The notes under the pieces are model-generated. The model saw only the letters and a program-made list of their open reading frames with translations, was not told where the DNA came from and made no database searches. DNA of 64,000 nt from Plantago major. Lineage: Eukaryota; Streptophyta; Magnoliopsida; Lamiales; Plantaginaceae. The stretch is from positions 17,327,200 through 17,391,199 of the forward strand of contig CM048843.1 in assembly GCA_026545765.1 (NCBI GenBank), read 5' to 3'. Shown one piece after another: positions 34,587 to 47,703 of this stretch (positions within the stretch are counted from its first letter, which is position 1; each line of letters begins with the position of its first letter). A program made the position numbers and the translations under genes.

Positions 34587-35732
34587 TGGTACAGACGAGC
34601 CATAAGTCTCCAATGCATTGGTCCCGCCTCTTTTCTTTCTTCCGCCTAAAATTTCTACGATTTTTCCTCAATGCAATCAATCTGATTGCCCTTGCCATTC
34701 TCTCTTTCTTCTTTTCTCCCTTTCTCCTTACCTCTCCAAGACCTCCACGTGCTCCCTTCCTCCTCTAGTCACGCCCACGGGACCCTAGCGCCACGCCTCT
34801 TCTCCGGCCTCCTACTTCGTTCACCTCCCAAGCCGCATCAACGGCTTCCACCGTTCCGGCTGCCTCTCAAGCGCTCTTGCACATCTCTTCTCCTCCACGC
34901 AGCTGAGCCACTCTCTTCTCTGGTGGTCAATTCCTCCGGCCAGGTCTTCCTCCTTTGATTACGCAGCGGATTTCTCTTCTTCTTATGCGGTTGAGCCGTT
35001 TTCTTCTCCCGCAGCTCTACTGATGCGTTTTCTCCACGTGTCGTCGCCTTCCTCGAGCAACTTGCTTTTTCCTCGTCAACCTCTTCTGCTCAAGTTGATG
35101 TTGGATCTTGGACTGCTGTGGTCACCTGTTGACCCCTCTCTACCTACTCAGGCCTATCTCTATGTAATCACTTGTTGATCCCTCTTCGTCTGTCTCTGTG
35201 TGGTCTTATATTCTCTCTACCTATTCTGGGTGTCTCTCTATATGTCTGCTCTGGGTGTTTAAGTTTTTTCTTCTTCCGTTGTCATCTCGTCTTCTCTGTC
35301 CCATCTCATTCTTCTCCTCTCCTAACTTTCCCGTCTTGTGTGGTGCCTCTCCCAGATTATGTCGCCATGACTTCTGGTACCTCGCCTGAGGTTACGACCT
35401 TCTTCCACCTGACTTTTGCAGACTCGAGCACTTCAGTGGGGTTGGGTACCAAATTTGGATCCTCCTTGTCCATACCCGACTGCCCCTTGGTATCGCTCAC
35501 CGTCCGGTCCATCTCACCAAGCTGGTCTTATTGGATCTCACCCACAGCAAGCCCATACATTTGGCCTCGCCTGCTCTCATACAACATCAACGTAGCACGT
35601 CATGGATGAAATCTGCCGAGTCTTAACTATGAGTCGATGTTTCACGTCACCAAAGGACTTTCACAAGTATTGTTTGACGTTTTTCGGAACAGTCTCAACG
35701 TTCATCAACCTCCCGTTTCGACTGAGGGGGAG

Positions 35733-35879
35733 TGTTAGAAGTATAAAAGGATTATGATTCTTTAATGTTGGTAATTAGAAGTATAATTGGAATATGATTC
35801 CTTATTGATATCTAGCTATACATACTTGTATATATATGCGATTGATGAATGAGAAGAGGCAGGGGAAATAATTCTTTCA
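35733..35879 (+). repeat. Right LTR of the Copia-type fossil
   Basis: Starts TGTTAGAAG and ends CTTTCA; preceded by the polypurine tract and followed by the AGCAC duplication. Confidence 0.85.
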
Positions 35880-35884
35880 AGCAC

Positions 35885-36632
35885 TCTATCTTTACATGAG
35901 CATAACATAAAATACCTACATACAGATATAAATACATACATAGATAAGTTAGTTGAGTCCTAGGATAAGATAAACCAAGAGATGATCTACTGGGATCTTC
36001 TTCTCTCAGCTATTCTTCTGCATGACAAAAACAGGAGGCTTATTCTTCCAGCGGAACAGCACGCCGTCACATACATAAGCAGGTATCATCGTCACCTTTG
36101 AGGAATAAGAAACTGCAATGCCACGAGAGAGAACTTAAAACATACAATTCCAACATGTTTACAAAATGTATATGAACCCCAAAAATACAGGAAAATGCAC
36201 CACCAGTGATTAAATAAGAAAGAATGCATATATAAACGAGTGACAAAAACTTATGGCTAGAAACTAACCACAATCATGTGGGTACTCTAAGAGAGTTTTA
36301 CTGACCAAGCTTATAATAATGTTTTTCCTCCCTATACCTGGACATTTAATATGTTCAAGACATTTTCGGGCCAATATTTTCAATATACTATAAAGGTCAA
36401 ACTAATAGAATCAGGAATCATTTCTCTCGCTCTTCCTTCCCTCGTCTTACTCAACATATTCTCACTTACTACATATTATCAACCGAGCAAAACAATCTTC
36501 TCTGACTTGGGCTATATAAATTATGGAACTACAACGGGGATACTCGAATTGGAGAAAGGTCAGAACAATTTGCAACATTGCACCATCAAGAAAACTTACC
36601 AGCAAAGGTATGTGCCAAGTAATGTGCAGCAA
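35885..36632. other. Downstream region of the MBD8-like gene
   Basis: Probably includes the 3' UTR of the minus-strand MBD8-like gene. On the minus strand near 36103-36016 a protein-like stretch VTMIPAYVCDGVLFRWKNKP with a further PVFVMQKNS and stop follows a good AG. It could be an alternative last exon or chance. Confidence 0.35.
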
Positions 36633-39600
36633 TCAGAAACCATGATGACCCATCGAAAGACCACTACTGAAGTGCCCAGATATTCTAGCTTTACAAGTAG
36701 GACACATATAGCCAATAGAATCTGATGGAGTTTCTAGCTCGATACCCTCAAGTCTGAACTCTGTTCTACACCATACACACACAGTAAGTTGACTCGTCTC
36801 CACTGTATTTAACATAAGTTCCTGCGAGTGAAATCTAACTGAAGAATCAAAACCATCTTCTATCCTGCCATCAGTGCCAAAATTCATTGAGCATCCAGGC
36901 AAAGATGGCAACTCTTGCCCGGTTGTGAAACCATATTTGAACGTCTCAATGTCATCAAACCTCAGCTCCTCAAATCCTGTAACATTCTCAAGCTTCTGAT
37001 CAACTACAGGAAATTCATGTTCCTGTGAATAACCAAAGCAGAAACAAAAATTATCTCTATGGTGAACGTAAATGATAACTAGTTTCCCATGCATCTACCT
37101 GATTAGATACATCAAATTACTCTGTTCTAGATAATAATGTCTTGTGTGCAATGAGGCAGTCACATCTAAAATATGCTCAAACTCTGTGGTCCAATTCTGT
37201 TGGCATACTATCATAGTAGTGATCTTGAAGGCAAGACTAAATATCAACGTTTTCAGATTAAAAAAACTGCTAATACATGTCACCACTAAGTCCAATTTCA
37301 TGTACAGCTATTAAACATAATGAAGGCTCAACCAAATATCTCATAGTTTTCAATTGAGTTCAAACAACAAGTGCATAGCTATCTGGCCCATCGGTCTTGT
37401 TTCCCAAAAACATTTCAATAAAGAAGACATAATTACACAAAGCAGTATTCAGCGAAACAAATATCAGCTGCATAATTGTTCAAAGCTCAAACCAATAGGT
37501 TACCTTGTGAGATGCAGAATCAAAAGAAGGGAAGAAGTCAAATGATTGGGACAATGGCACTGCAGAACCCCTATCATGGAAAACAATCTCCCCAACGTTT
37601 AGTCCTGGTGTATCTTCCAGATGATCATTTCGCCCAATATCCATCCCCAAATTACTATTCCCGTACTCCTCGAGTGCACCAACTCCAACATGCACTGAAT
37701 CATTGAAGGAATTAGCATCCATGTTAATGTCAATGTTCCATTGGTAATTATTTCTAACCATGTCATTATTTCCATTTGCACCCTGAATAATATGATTCAA
37801 CTGTCCACTTGAAGAACTATCAACATTGAACTCTTCTGTTCTAGTTCCATCAGGAACAGGATTCAGTTTTGAGTCTTCTGATTGAACTCCAACACGATCA
37901 GAACTCAACTTCGATCCTTGTATTTGAATTGCTGGACCAGGGGTTAATTTTGAGTCTTCTGTTTGAACTCCAAATGCATAAGAACTCAAATTAGCTTCTT
38001 CATCATCATTACTGCAGGCCCCTTGAGGTTCTTCTAAGTTCAATACAATGGCAGATTGAGTATTCAAGACCTGTTTGCTCTGAGGAATTTCATTTGTTAA
38101 AACCTGTTTACTGAAAGTTTCAGCAGTCGAACTCTGAGAAATTTCAACTGTAGCATCCATCTTTGGTGGCTGAGAGGGCAATTCTAACTGCAGTGAAGGT
38201 TCAGGATGTTTTTTGACAGTGACAGGAGTAGGTAGCTCAATGGCGTTCTTTCCTGTGTTTCTCACATGACTGCCTACATGACCACTGTAACTACGCTTTT
38301 CCTCGAAGACCTTGTGACAAAACTGGCATTCAAATTTTCCATCTCTAATTATAACCCCTTCTCCAACAGGTGTCCCAACTCTGTACCTTTTAGTGGTTTT
38401 CTGGTGGTACGTGAAAAGATGCTGCAAATACGCATTCTTCTCATCAAAACTGATGTTGCATTTGACACATTCAAATATGTCCCGAACTTTAACATCCGGG
38501 AGGTTTTCAATGCCAATCAAGTGTTTATCATTCTGATGTCCATTGATTGAATTGCTTGCTGCAGTTTGGGCTGTAATGTCAGATGATACAGGATCCGGTC
38601 TCTCAGCAGACTGTTCATTCTGTCATAGCTCCAGTTAATATCATATACAAAGATTCAGAAATATCAATAAAGGGAGTAGCAAGCTTACGTTTACAGAAGA
38701 CAAAACATATGCCTGCTGAATACTGCAAGTCTTTTGATCACTTTTGGGATCTGCAGAGTCACCTCCAAAATAAGATGTCAGAAAGGCCGCAGCTTCTCTG
38801 CATGAAATAAAGTGTTGTCCAGTAGGGCTGCGAGGAATATTATGAGTAACGAGTAAGAAGATGACAAAAAGGGATTTTAAGGACACATACTATTTTAAGG
38901 ATTACATAAAATCCGGAAAGGAATGACGACAGGCAACTGAAATAAAAATAGAAACAGACAGAATCACAGAAAAAAATAACCAGGAAACTATTTTGCGGGC
39001 ACATACTCCCCTCAATGAATTGCATAAGATTTACCAGTTTATAGATCCCAACTATGCATTGGTAATTCATGTGGCTTTCCCGAGACACATGGACAAAATT
39101 TGTTATCAGATCCAGAACTTCGATTGACCAACAGAGCCATTTCAAGACCACTTAAACTCAAACTTAACATTGCTAGAGTAACAACACATGCAACAGTAGT
39201 ACATGGAGTACAAGGGAAGACAATAAACACTATTACGGCAGAATCGATAAGCCTTGTATTGGCATATCTATCCCAACTACAGAATATCTACTATTCAGAG
39301 TGTCAAACAAGTCTAACGACCTCTTAATCAGAAGCCATCATGGGGGTAATGAAACCCAAAATTCAGATAGTATGCAGTTCATATTACATTATTAATAAAC
39401 TTAAAGACTAATAATATACACAAATATCCATATTCACAAGCAAGCAAGCAAGTAAAAGATTAGTGCAATGAGTGAAGAAATTGCTTTGATTTTGAACTCC
39501 ACAACCTTATGTATCTACGGCAATAAACAGAAACACGGTAATCACGCCTTCTAAGGCCAAGCAACAGCTTCCAGCCAACCGGCAACGCATCTCCAAACAA

Positions 39601-40284
39601 CCCTGCATCCACATACTTCCTCCTCCTCCTCCTGCTACACCACTCTCCATCCAAATCCGACAAAAACCCCAAAACAGCCTCTTCACTCTCCATCCCCACA
39701 GTCCTCTTCTTCAGCTCTCCTTCATACAAATCATCCCCACTCTTCTCCAATTCCCCAAAATCCACCACCTCACCTTTCCCATTCACCTTCTTCAACTCCA
39801 CCTCACTATCCACACTCCTCTTCTTCGCCCGCTTCCGCTTCGATTTCACCCTCTCCTTCTCCTCCAACCCTCGAAACCCTAACTCCGGAACCAAAACCGG
39901 AGGCGGTGGAGGATTATGGTCCCCTTGAAGCAAATGCTTGAAGTAATGAACGATCGAGTGAGTAACAGGATCAGACGAAGGGGAAAACTGCTTGTGCGGC
40001 TTCATGGCAGGGTGTAGACCTGGAAAGCGAGAGTGAGAGCGGTGGTGGAGACGAGAGTAGGTCTGGCGGCGACTACCGGCGGACTCGTTGAAGATAGAGC
40101 GGTCGAGGTTGGGCGAAACGACGTCGTCTGTGCGGCGAACGTCGAAGGCGGAATTGGAGGTGGAGGAAAGGGCCTGGAGTTCGGATTGGGAGAGACGGTT
40201 GATGTCGATGCACTTTAGAGCGTCGACGTTGGTGATTTGACCGCCGGTCGGCGGAGGGGGGTTGGTGGCGGCGATCGTTGCCAT
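36633..40284 (-). CDS. MBD8-like methyl-CpG-binding-domain protein with C2H2 fingers
   Basis: Four exons on the minus strand: 40284-39506, 38827-38689, 38619-37504 and 37022-36633, all GT-AG with continuous frame, about 808 residues. The N-terminal region includes ELKKRTVGMESEEAVLGFLS and a basic patch (KSKRKRAKKRS) likely to be a nuclear signal. The MBD spans the first intron: ALPVGWKLLLGLRRRDYRVS, VYCRRYISPTGQHFISCREA and AAFLTSYFG. This arrangement matches the plant MBD8 class, whose binding to methylated CpG is doubtful. Exon 3 adds two C2H2 fingers (FECVKCNISFDEKNAYLQHL and FECQFCHKVFEEKRSYSGHV, each followed by the His pair) and a long polar region with repeated QTEDSKLTPG-like units. 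A C-terminal CxxC pair module (VCVWC, YMCPTCKARISGHF) ends the protein. A nuclear chromatin role is inferred. The leader before the ATG is CT-rich on the coding strand (40325-40355). The gene looks intact. Confidence 0.88.
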
Positions 40285-41753
40285 GGATTTTGTTTACATT
40301 TGCAGGAATTTTGGTGGTGGCGGAGTGGAGAGGAGGAGAGGAGAGGAGAGGAGTAAAGCTGAGAAAGTGAAGTGGCAACAGAGAGAGATGTTACAGGTGT
40401 CTGTAAAGACTGGCAGGTTGAAAGGAAGGAAAGGAAAATGAAAATGTAATGAATTATACTGTAGTCTGATTAGCAGCGCTAGCCGGTAGCATACTAATCC
40501 TGTCCGCTAAGGTATTCTAATTACTTACTATTACTGAATTTTTATTATATAATTTTATTAAATTATTTACTATTATTGTTTAAGAGTAATTTGTGGTTAA
40601 AGTTGATAATTGTTGACCAGTCAAAGTCAAAATGATAAGTTTTATAAAGAATTGAAGGAGTAATAATTATTATATTGATAAAGTTGTAAGTAGTGATAAA
40701 GCAGGTGAGAGATTAAATAAAGTAGTTATAAATTAGGGAAGAGAAATAATAAAAAATTAGTTAGTGCTGTAAAAGTTTTTCATTTATGAGTTAGCAAGTT
40801 TTAATAAAACCCTAAAAAAAAGAAAGTTAAAAAGTTATTAATGGAATGGAGTGTGTAGTTAGGAAATTATCAAAACTTAAAAAAATATGAAGACGCATAC
40901 GCATTAAAGTACATTGCAATAATTACATAACATATATTTTGTCTATACTTTTCTGAATATTTTTTAGATCAAAAATAATGTGTAACCTATAAATTAAACA
41001 TGCATATAAGATGAAATTATAAAAGTAAACCAACTTGTTACTATTTAGAAATGTAAATTATGAATGTACAGGTTTGAGAAAATGTAAATGTAATTTAAAA
41101 GCGGAATAAAGCACACTGAAAGCATCAACGGCATAAATTGCAAGCGACAACACTCTAAAAATTTAAGCTTTGATTCTAGTCGGGTATTCCGTCAGTGTGC
41201 TCTTGGTTTTTGAATTCGTCTGCGACCCCTAAGTTAGGTTTCGGCCTAAACATACTAGACGATGGAGGTGATCAAGATAACAACCAAATCCAATACTTGG
41301 GATTGGGCTTTTCTCTTGCTTTGTCGAAATGATGGTCCTTGAGTGTTCCTTTCGATCACGTTTTAAATTTTTTGCCCCTTATTTTGATAAATAGCATGGG
41401 GTAAAGGGTGTTACCCAGCGTAGTCGCTCTTTTCTGATGAATTGACGGAGGATTCTCTATTTTTGAAGTTTTTTTAGGTCTTGGAAAGAAGTTTGAGCTA
41501 GTTTCTCATGGAAGTAATGGTCCTTGGATGGAGATCAATTTTGGGAAAAGTTGTGATATACCAATTTTATATGTAAATTGGCAAAAGATGCCTACAATAT
41601 TTTGAGTTATTTAAGTGTACTTGGGCTTGCTCGGCTCGGTACGAGGCCCTTGTGGCTCGAGTTGTTACTTCAGTTTGACATGGGGGATTATTGGAGTATT
41701 TCCGAGGTCGATTCCTCTTTTTGCTACCTTGGGAGGCATGGTTTTTTGTCAAG
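40285..41753. other. Intergenic, promoter side of the MBD8-like gene
   Basis: The first 150 bases are the CT-rich (minus strand) leader and core promoter region of the MBD8-like gene. The rest is AT-rich with no gene seen. 41100-41750 is less AT-rich and may be older repeat DNA. Confidence 0.4.
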
Positions 41754-42658
41754 TGTATTGTCCAAAATTCGCTCTTGTCAACTAGACTAGTGGATCGGCC
41801 CATTAGGGCTACGGCCCAACCCACAATCCATTAATGAGTCCGCCTTAACTTCATACGTGAGTTGGACTCCAAAGGCCAGTTAGCAAGCCCACCTAGCTGA
41901 GTCATCCATGCAGCCAACCCGCATGCCACCTGACTAGCTCCCAACTTGCCAACCTTCCAGCTGGTTGACAAGCTAGCTAGCTCACCTAGCTCGCCCGACC
42001 TTGCATGATTGACTCACAAAGACCGACAGACTAACTAACTCCAGTAGCTTGACTGACTTAGCCCGTCAGTAAGCAACCGACTTACGTCCACTCTCCTAAC
42101 TACTTGAGACACGGTCTAATCCGTTCCAACGACCTCCCCGAGATTCGCGAGCAGACTCCAACGATGGGTGGGTTATATAGAGAAGGCTGAGGAGATGTAG
42201 GGAGCATCGCATTCTAACGGCAACAAACCCTAGCAATCAATCTCTCACGCCTCCATCTCTCTCAAGCTCTCCGATCAACATAAGCCGTCACCTATCATCA
42301 TCCACCATCCATCGTCAACCTTCAACCATCCGCCATCATCCATCTCTGTCAGACAACTGCCAGCTAGCTCCTTCCCGTAAGGTCAGCTAGCCCACTGCCG
42401 GTGTTTGTCCGCCACGTAGCCGAACCGACTCAACCAACAGGATAAGTCGACGCTTGCCACCATCTCTCCCTCTCTATCTCTTTCATTTGATTACTCCTTC
42501 TATCAGTCATCTAACTTGAGCGTCGGAGTCCCTTCGGTCGGCATCACACCGGTGTCACCTCGGAATCTCACGTCTCTGTTTGCTATTGTTGCCTTGCAGG
42601 TTGTCGGTACGCCCCAATCTCTAACCCTAATTTGATTGTAGATTTCTGAGCGTCTACA
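41754..42658 (+). repeat. Left LTR of the Gypsy fossil
   Basis: Starts TGTATTGTCCAAAATTCGC and ends GCGTCTACA, 905 bp. The first 540 bp match 60275-60819. A GTTATATAGAGAAGG segment at about 42172 may be the TATA region of the LTR promoter. Confidence 0.9.
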
Positions 42659-42678
42659 ATTTGGCGCCCACCGTGGGG
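42659..42678 (+). other. Primer-binding site of the Gypsy fossil
   Basis: TTGGCGCCCACCGTGGGG directly after the LTR, a form common in plant Tat-like Gypsy elements. Confidence 0.75.
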
Positions 42679-42739
42679 CCCCGGCTATCAAGAAAGGTAA
42701 TCCAGTAGCGACCGCGACACGCTAAGAAATCCATCATGG

Positions 42740-44080
42740 CCTTTTCGACGAATACGTTCTGGAAGAGGTAGAGGAGGTGGACGTCGTCACTCAGATCAAA
42801 ACCTTGGCGGCCCAGATGCAAGAGAACGCCAAGAAGATCAAGCTCCTTGAGGACGAAAACCGCGCTGTCCGCCAGGAGAACTCGCTCTTGAAGGAAAGGG
42901 TTGAGTCTGTCATCCACCAGGAGGCTCCAACATTGGACGCGGCCTCGTCTCGCCGACTGACTCATGTCGCTGGGGTGGAGAACCCACCACGCAACACGAT
43001 TGAGGCTTGCCAGCTAACCTTTGAAGAGACGGAAGGGGTGATTCCCGTAACTCCAGTCTCTCAAGTGGTGAGCGCTCCGCCAAGGCCATCCCTTGAGATC
43101 ACTCAGGGTACCACCATCAGGAGGGTTTCGTTCGAAGGTGCTAACCCAAGGATGAACGATGAATCACCACAACAACGCAACCAAAGCGCAAGTTAGGTAG
43201 ATCACTTGCTAACCCTCTCTGCAGGTCACAGAAGTAGCAATGAGGAGCTAGCCTCCAAACTGGTGAGCCTGGAAGAGATGATTCAAAGGATCCCTGGAGT
43301 GCCAGCACCAATCAAGAAGAGCTTACCCAACAGCTTTGCTGACTCTCCCTTCGCCGATGCTATAGCCTTGGTGGAGATGCCAACCAAGTTCACCTTCCCA
43401 AGCATGGAGCTCTATGATGGAACGAGCAGAGGATGTTCACCATAGCCATCCCCAGGGATCTCCGCGAGGCATGCATGTGCAAAGGGTTTGGTTCCAGTCT
43501 GATCGGACCAGCCCTAAAATGGTATACCAACTTACCCAACAATTTCATTTCCTCTTTTGCCCAATTAGTCGACTGCTTTGTGGAACAATTCGCAAGCAAT
43601 CGCAAGCTTTTAAAACTGTCGAACGACTTGTATAGCGTCCGGCAAAGACCTAACGAATCTCTCAGGGAGTACGTTGCAAGATTCAACAAGGAGAAGGTGT
43701 CAATCCCCAATTGCAACAAGGACACTGCTGTCAACGCCTTCCGCAAAGGGTTGCCACCCAACCCGGGGTTGTACAAGGAGCTGACCATGTACCCCTATCG
43801 AACAATGGAAGACGTGCTCGCCAAAGCATGGGCTCAGATTAAATGGGAGGAGGATGATGCCAACAGACCTTACATGTCAAGCCAAAGTGTTCGCAAGGAG
43901 CCCAAGCCTGACAGACGAGTTGAACGAAGGGTTCCAGACTATCGTGCTGGGCCATACCCGACTGAGAGAAGACATGGTCCTGTTGCGAATCCACCTCGCC
44001 CTCGATCCAGAGGAGGACAGAAACCCGAGCACCGCCTCCGAGTTACTCCCTCAGCATTGAACCAGAGGAGTGTGTAGCAG
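42740..44080 (+). pseudogene. Gag region of the Gypsy fossil
   Basis: Begins with a coiled-coil-like part (LAAQMQENAKKIKLLEDENR) and continues with a Retrotrans_gag-type capsid part (SLIGPALKWYTNLPNNFISS, LREYVARFNKEKVSI, FRKGLPPNPGLYKELTMYP). Gag forms the particle that packages the element's RNA. The region is broken; breaks are not itemised. Confidence 0.8.
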
Positions 44081-46905
44081 TCATGAAGAGCATGGGCGAC
44101 AGAGTCAGGTGGCCAGGAAAACTTAGAACACCTCTAGATCAGAGAAACTCCAACAAGTGGTGTGAGTTCCACGGAGACCACGGACATACAACCGCAGAGC
44201 GCATCTCACTGCGGTTGGAGGTAGCTGAGCTTCTGAAGAGAGGACACTTGACGGAGTTCCTCTCTGACAAAGGTAAAAAGACCCTCGCCAGTCGGCAGGG
44301 CACTGATCTACCTGAGCCCCCTCAGACCAACAAGGTAACTAACGTGATCTCTGGGGGGGGGGATCAAAGATTAGTGGTGTCTCATACTCTGCGGCAAAGC
44401 GCCACAGTAGGCAAACGGTAAGGCCCGAGCTCGATGCTCGTAGAGCATCAGACACCTCTTCGTCTGACTTGACTATTAGCTTCTCAGGCCAAGAGTCTAA
44501 GCAACTAATTAGTCCTCATGACGACGCTTTAGTAATTTCCATTCTTATTGCAAACTGTCTTACGAAGAGAGTTCTCATTGACAATGGGAGCTCTGCTAAC
44601 ATCATTTTCCTAGATGCTCTGACAGAAATGGGCATAGATGAGGCTGCCATCCTTCGTCAGCCGACAACTCTGTATGGCTTCAGTGGAGAAAAGAAGTACA
44701 CGGTTGGGAGCGTTACCCTTCCTGTCTATGCAGAAGGCATCAACCTATCAACAAAGTTCCTGATCGTAGACAGTCCGTCAAGCTATAATTCCATCCTTGG
44801 TAGGCCGTGGATTAACGAGATGAAAGCAGTACCGTCAACCTACCACCAGGTGATTCGCTTCCCTACCAAGTGGGGGTGAAGGAGATTCTAGGGCAGCAGC
44901 GGGATGCGAGGACGTGTTAGATGGAAGCCCTGAAGCCCAAGGCAGCAGAGTTATAGAAATTACAGCAACTCAACCCCCCAATTGACCCAGACCAGCCAGG
45001 GATGGAAGAGCTCGATGAAGTTCAGATTCACCCAGACCATCCAGATCACAAAGTTCATATTGGGGCAAAGTTGAGACCAGAGCTACGAGAGCAACTGATC
45101 ACATTTCTCAAAGTTCACCATGACTGCTTTGCTTGGTCACATGCAGACATGACAGGAGTTGACCCAGAGGTAGTCACCCACAGACTTGAGGTCGACCCAG
45201 ACTACCCACCAGTCAGACAGAAACAGAGGAAGTTCGCTCCAGAGCGGAACAAAGTTATCAATGAAGAAGTCCAGAAATTACTTGATATCGGATCGGTCCG
45301 CGAAGTACACTACCCAGACTGGTTAGCCAACGTTGTGGTAGTGAAGAAGAAGAATGGCAAGTGGCGAGTGTGCATCGACTTCACCGACCTCAACAAAGCA
45401 TGCCCGAAGGATTCCTTTCCACTTCCCCACATAGACATGCTAGTAGATGCCACCGCAGGACATGAGTTGTTAAGCTTCATGGACGCATTCTCAGGATACA
45501 ACCAGATACTAATGCACCCTGAAGATCTAGAGAAGATAACCTTCGTCACAGAGAGAGGAACCTTCTGTTATAAGGTCATGCCATTCGGACTCAAGAATGC
45601 AGGAGCCACTTACCAGCGACTGGTCAACCGTATGTTCGCTAGCATGCTGGGGGACACCATGGAGGTGTACATTGACGACATGCTGGTCAAGTCCTTGGTT
45701 GCCGATCAGCACCTTCACCACCTCCGCCAAGCCTTCTCAGTCCTCCGCAGGTATAATATGAAGTTGAACCCAGCCAAATGCTCGTTTGGAGTCTCCTCTG
45801 GGAAATCCCTTGGGTATTTGGTCACGCAAAGAGGTATTGAGGCTAACCCTGATCAAATTCGCTCAATTTATAACATTCCCTCCCCCAAGTGCGTTAAAGA
45901 TGTGCGAATTGGTGGGAGGCTAGCGACCCTCGGTGAGTTCATACCCAAGTCTTCCGAGAGGTGTCGACCATTTTTTGACACCCTACGGAAGGCCAAAGAC
46001 TTCCAGTGGACAGATGAGTGTGAGGACGCCCTACAACAAATCAAGCGTTACCTTACCACACCTCCAGTGCTATCAAAGCCCAAGGCCAGAGAGACTCTGT
46101 TTGTTTACCTCGCAGTCTCCGACTCAGCACTAAGCGGCGTCCTAGTCAGGGAAGAGGATGGAAACCAACTCCGAGTCTACTACGTGAGCAAGTCCTTACT
46201 AGATGCAGAAACCCGGTACAGCCAGCTGGAGAAGCTAGCCCTTGTACTAGTCACCTCAGCAAGGAAGCTACGCCCTTACTTCCAATGTCATCCAATCGTA
46301 GTCCTCACCAGCTTTCCACTACGCAACATCCTGCACAAGCCCGAAGTCTCTGGTAGGCTCTCCAAATGGGCGGTCAAGCTCAGCGAGCACGACGTCTCCT
46401 TCTAACCCCGCACATCCATCAAATCTCAAGCACTCGCAGACTTCATAGCTGATTTCACCCCGACCGAATTAGGTCAAGCAGAAGAGGAATTATTTTGTTT
46501 GCAGGAAAAGAACAACGTGCAGTGGAAGCTCTCAATTGATGGCTCCAGTAATACCAAGGGAAGTGGACTTGGCATAGTCCTTACCTCGCCAGACGGAGAC
46601 ATAATCCAAAGAGCCATTCGATGTGGATTCAAAGCAACCAACAACGAGTCCGAGTATGAGGCGCTTATAGCTGGCCTCAACTTAGCTCGGGACATGGGCA
46701 TAAAAATCATTCAGGTACAATCAGACTCACAGTTAGTAGTTAACCAATTGCAGGGCTCTTACCAAACCAGAGACACCAAGATGGCTGCCTATCTCCAGCT
46801 AGTCAAGGAGTTGCAGTCCTTCTTCGAGGAGTTCTCTATTTCGCAGGTACCAGGACGGATAACAACCACGCAAACGCCCTTGCCAACTTGGGAGCGGCCA
46901 TCCAA
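44081..46905 (+). pseudogene. Gag end, protease, reverse transcriptase and RNase H regions of the Gypsy fossil
   Basis: A gag end with KWCEFHGDHGHTT is followed by a retropepsin-like part with the active-site motif VLIDNGSSANIIFLDAL. The reverse transcriptase shows WRVCIDFTDLNKACPKDSFP, the MPFGLKNAGATYQ region and the YIDDMLVKS catalytic box, then an RNase H region (VYYVSKSLLDAETRYSQLEK). A second RNase H of the archaeal type follows (LSIDGSSNTKGSGLGIVLTS, NNESEYEALIAGLNLA, VQSDSQLVVNQL). Having both RNase H types is characteristic of Tat elements. The nested element begins at 46908, straight after this region. Confidence 0.85.
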
Positions 46906-46907
46906 AC

Positions 46908-47703
46908 TGTTGAGGGGAAAAGTCCCCCAAACACTTAATGAATTTTCCTTGCTTTCCTCCACTCTAAGTACCTAGACCACCTTTGAGTAAGAACCACCTT
47001 GCTTGTAAGAACCAAAGAGTAAGAGTCCGTAAGGACCATCGTACTGGTAAGAGGCGATGCGTAAGGACCTGCACAAGTGACTTGGAGGGGGGGGGGGGTT
47101 AGGATCCGGTTTGCTAAGTGTCAAACCGGATTTGAGACTTTACTCAAGAGCGACTGAAGATCGACTCTGTGTAATAGTTGAGAAGGTAAGAGTCTAGGAA
47201 GAAGACTTCACTTACTTTGCATTGTGAGGATATGTCCATATTTATAGGTTTCCCTTGAGAAAGGGAGGGCTCACAAGATCGCGCCAAGTGTCCGTCCCAG
47301 ATTCTGCCAACAATGCTCCAGGCCCATGGCCCAATGTCTTGATAGGCCTGTGGCCCAAATGGAAGAAAGGTTGGTCCGGACGCTTGGTTACTTGAGATTG
47401 TCATGCTGGATCCGAGTTGTCATCCGGACCAGAGGCCTTGGGTCGGAGGGGGTACTGACTTAGCACTATGCTCCTTTCCCAGAGAGGCTCGGACCAAGGT
47501 GGGTCGGACCCAGGGTTCCGGGTCGGGCCTTGTAGGTTCCAAATCCTTCGTTCCTTTCTTTCAATGTGGGTTGGACCATGAATGGTCTGCCCGGATCGGA
47601 CCGTTGGCTCGGACCAAAATGTCTCGGATCCATTGGATGACCTAGGATGCCTTAGGATTCGCTCCTAGGTCCTTTATGACGGATTGGACATATTTTCGTA
47701 TCA
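46908..47703 (-). repeat. 3' LTR (minus sense) of the nested element
   Basis: On plus it starts TGTTGAGGGGAAAAGTCCCC and ends TTTTCGTATCA. A poly-G run lies near 47089-47098. Small ORFs here recur in the other LTR and are shadows. Confidence 0.9.

Larger units (their letters stand above)
34440..35879 (+). mobile_element. Short Ty1/Copia-type LTR fossil (TRIM-like)
   Basis: Two 147-bp LTRs (34440-34586 and 35733-35879) flank 1.15 kb, with a 5-bp duplication AGCAC on both sides (34435-34439 and 35880-35884). A primer-binding site resembling the initiator-Met tRNA type (TGGTACAGACGAGC) follows the left LTR, and a polypurine tract GACTGAGGGGGAG precedes the right LTR. The interior shows no recognisable pol domains, so this is a non-autonomous, broken fossil. 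The LTRs differ at about six positions (about 4 percent), so it is not recent. Confidence 0.85.

Noticed and set aside
40033-40378. ORFs overlapping the first MBD8-like exon on both strands
   Set aside because: Shadows of the GC-rich first exon and leader.
47144-47645. ORFs of 80-86 codons found almost identical at 54084-54585
   Set aside because: They lie in the two LTRs of the nested element and reflect LTR identity, not genes.
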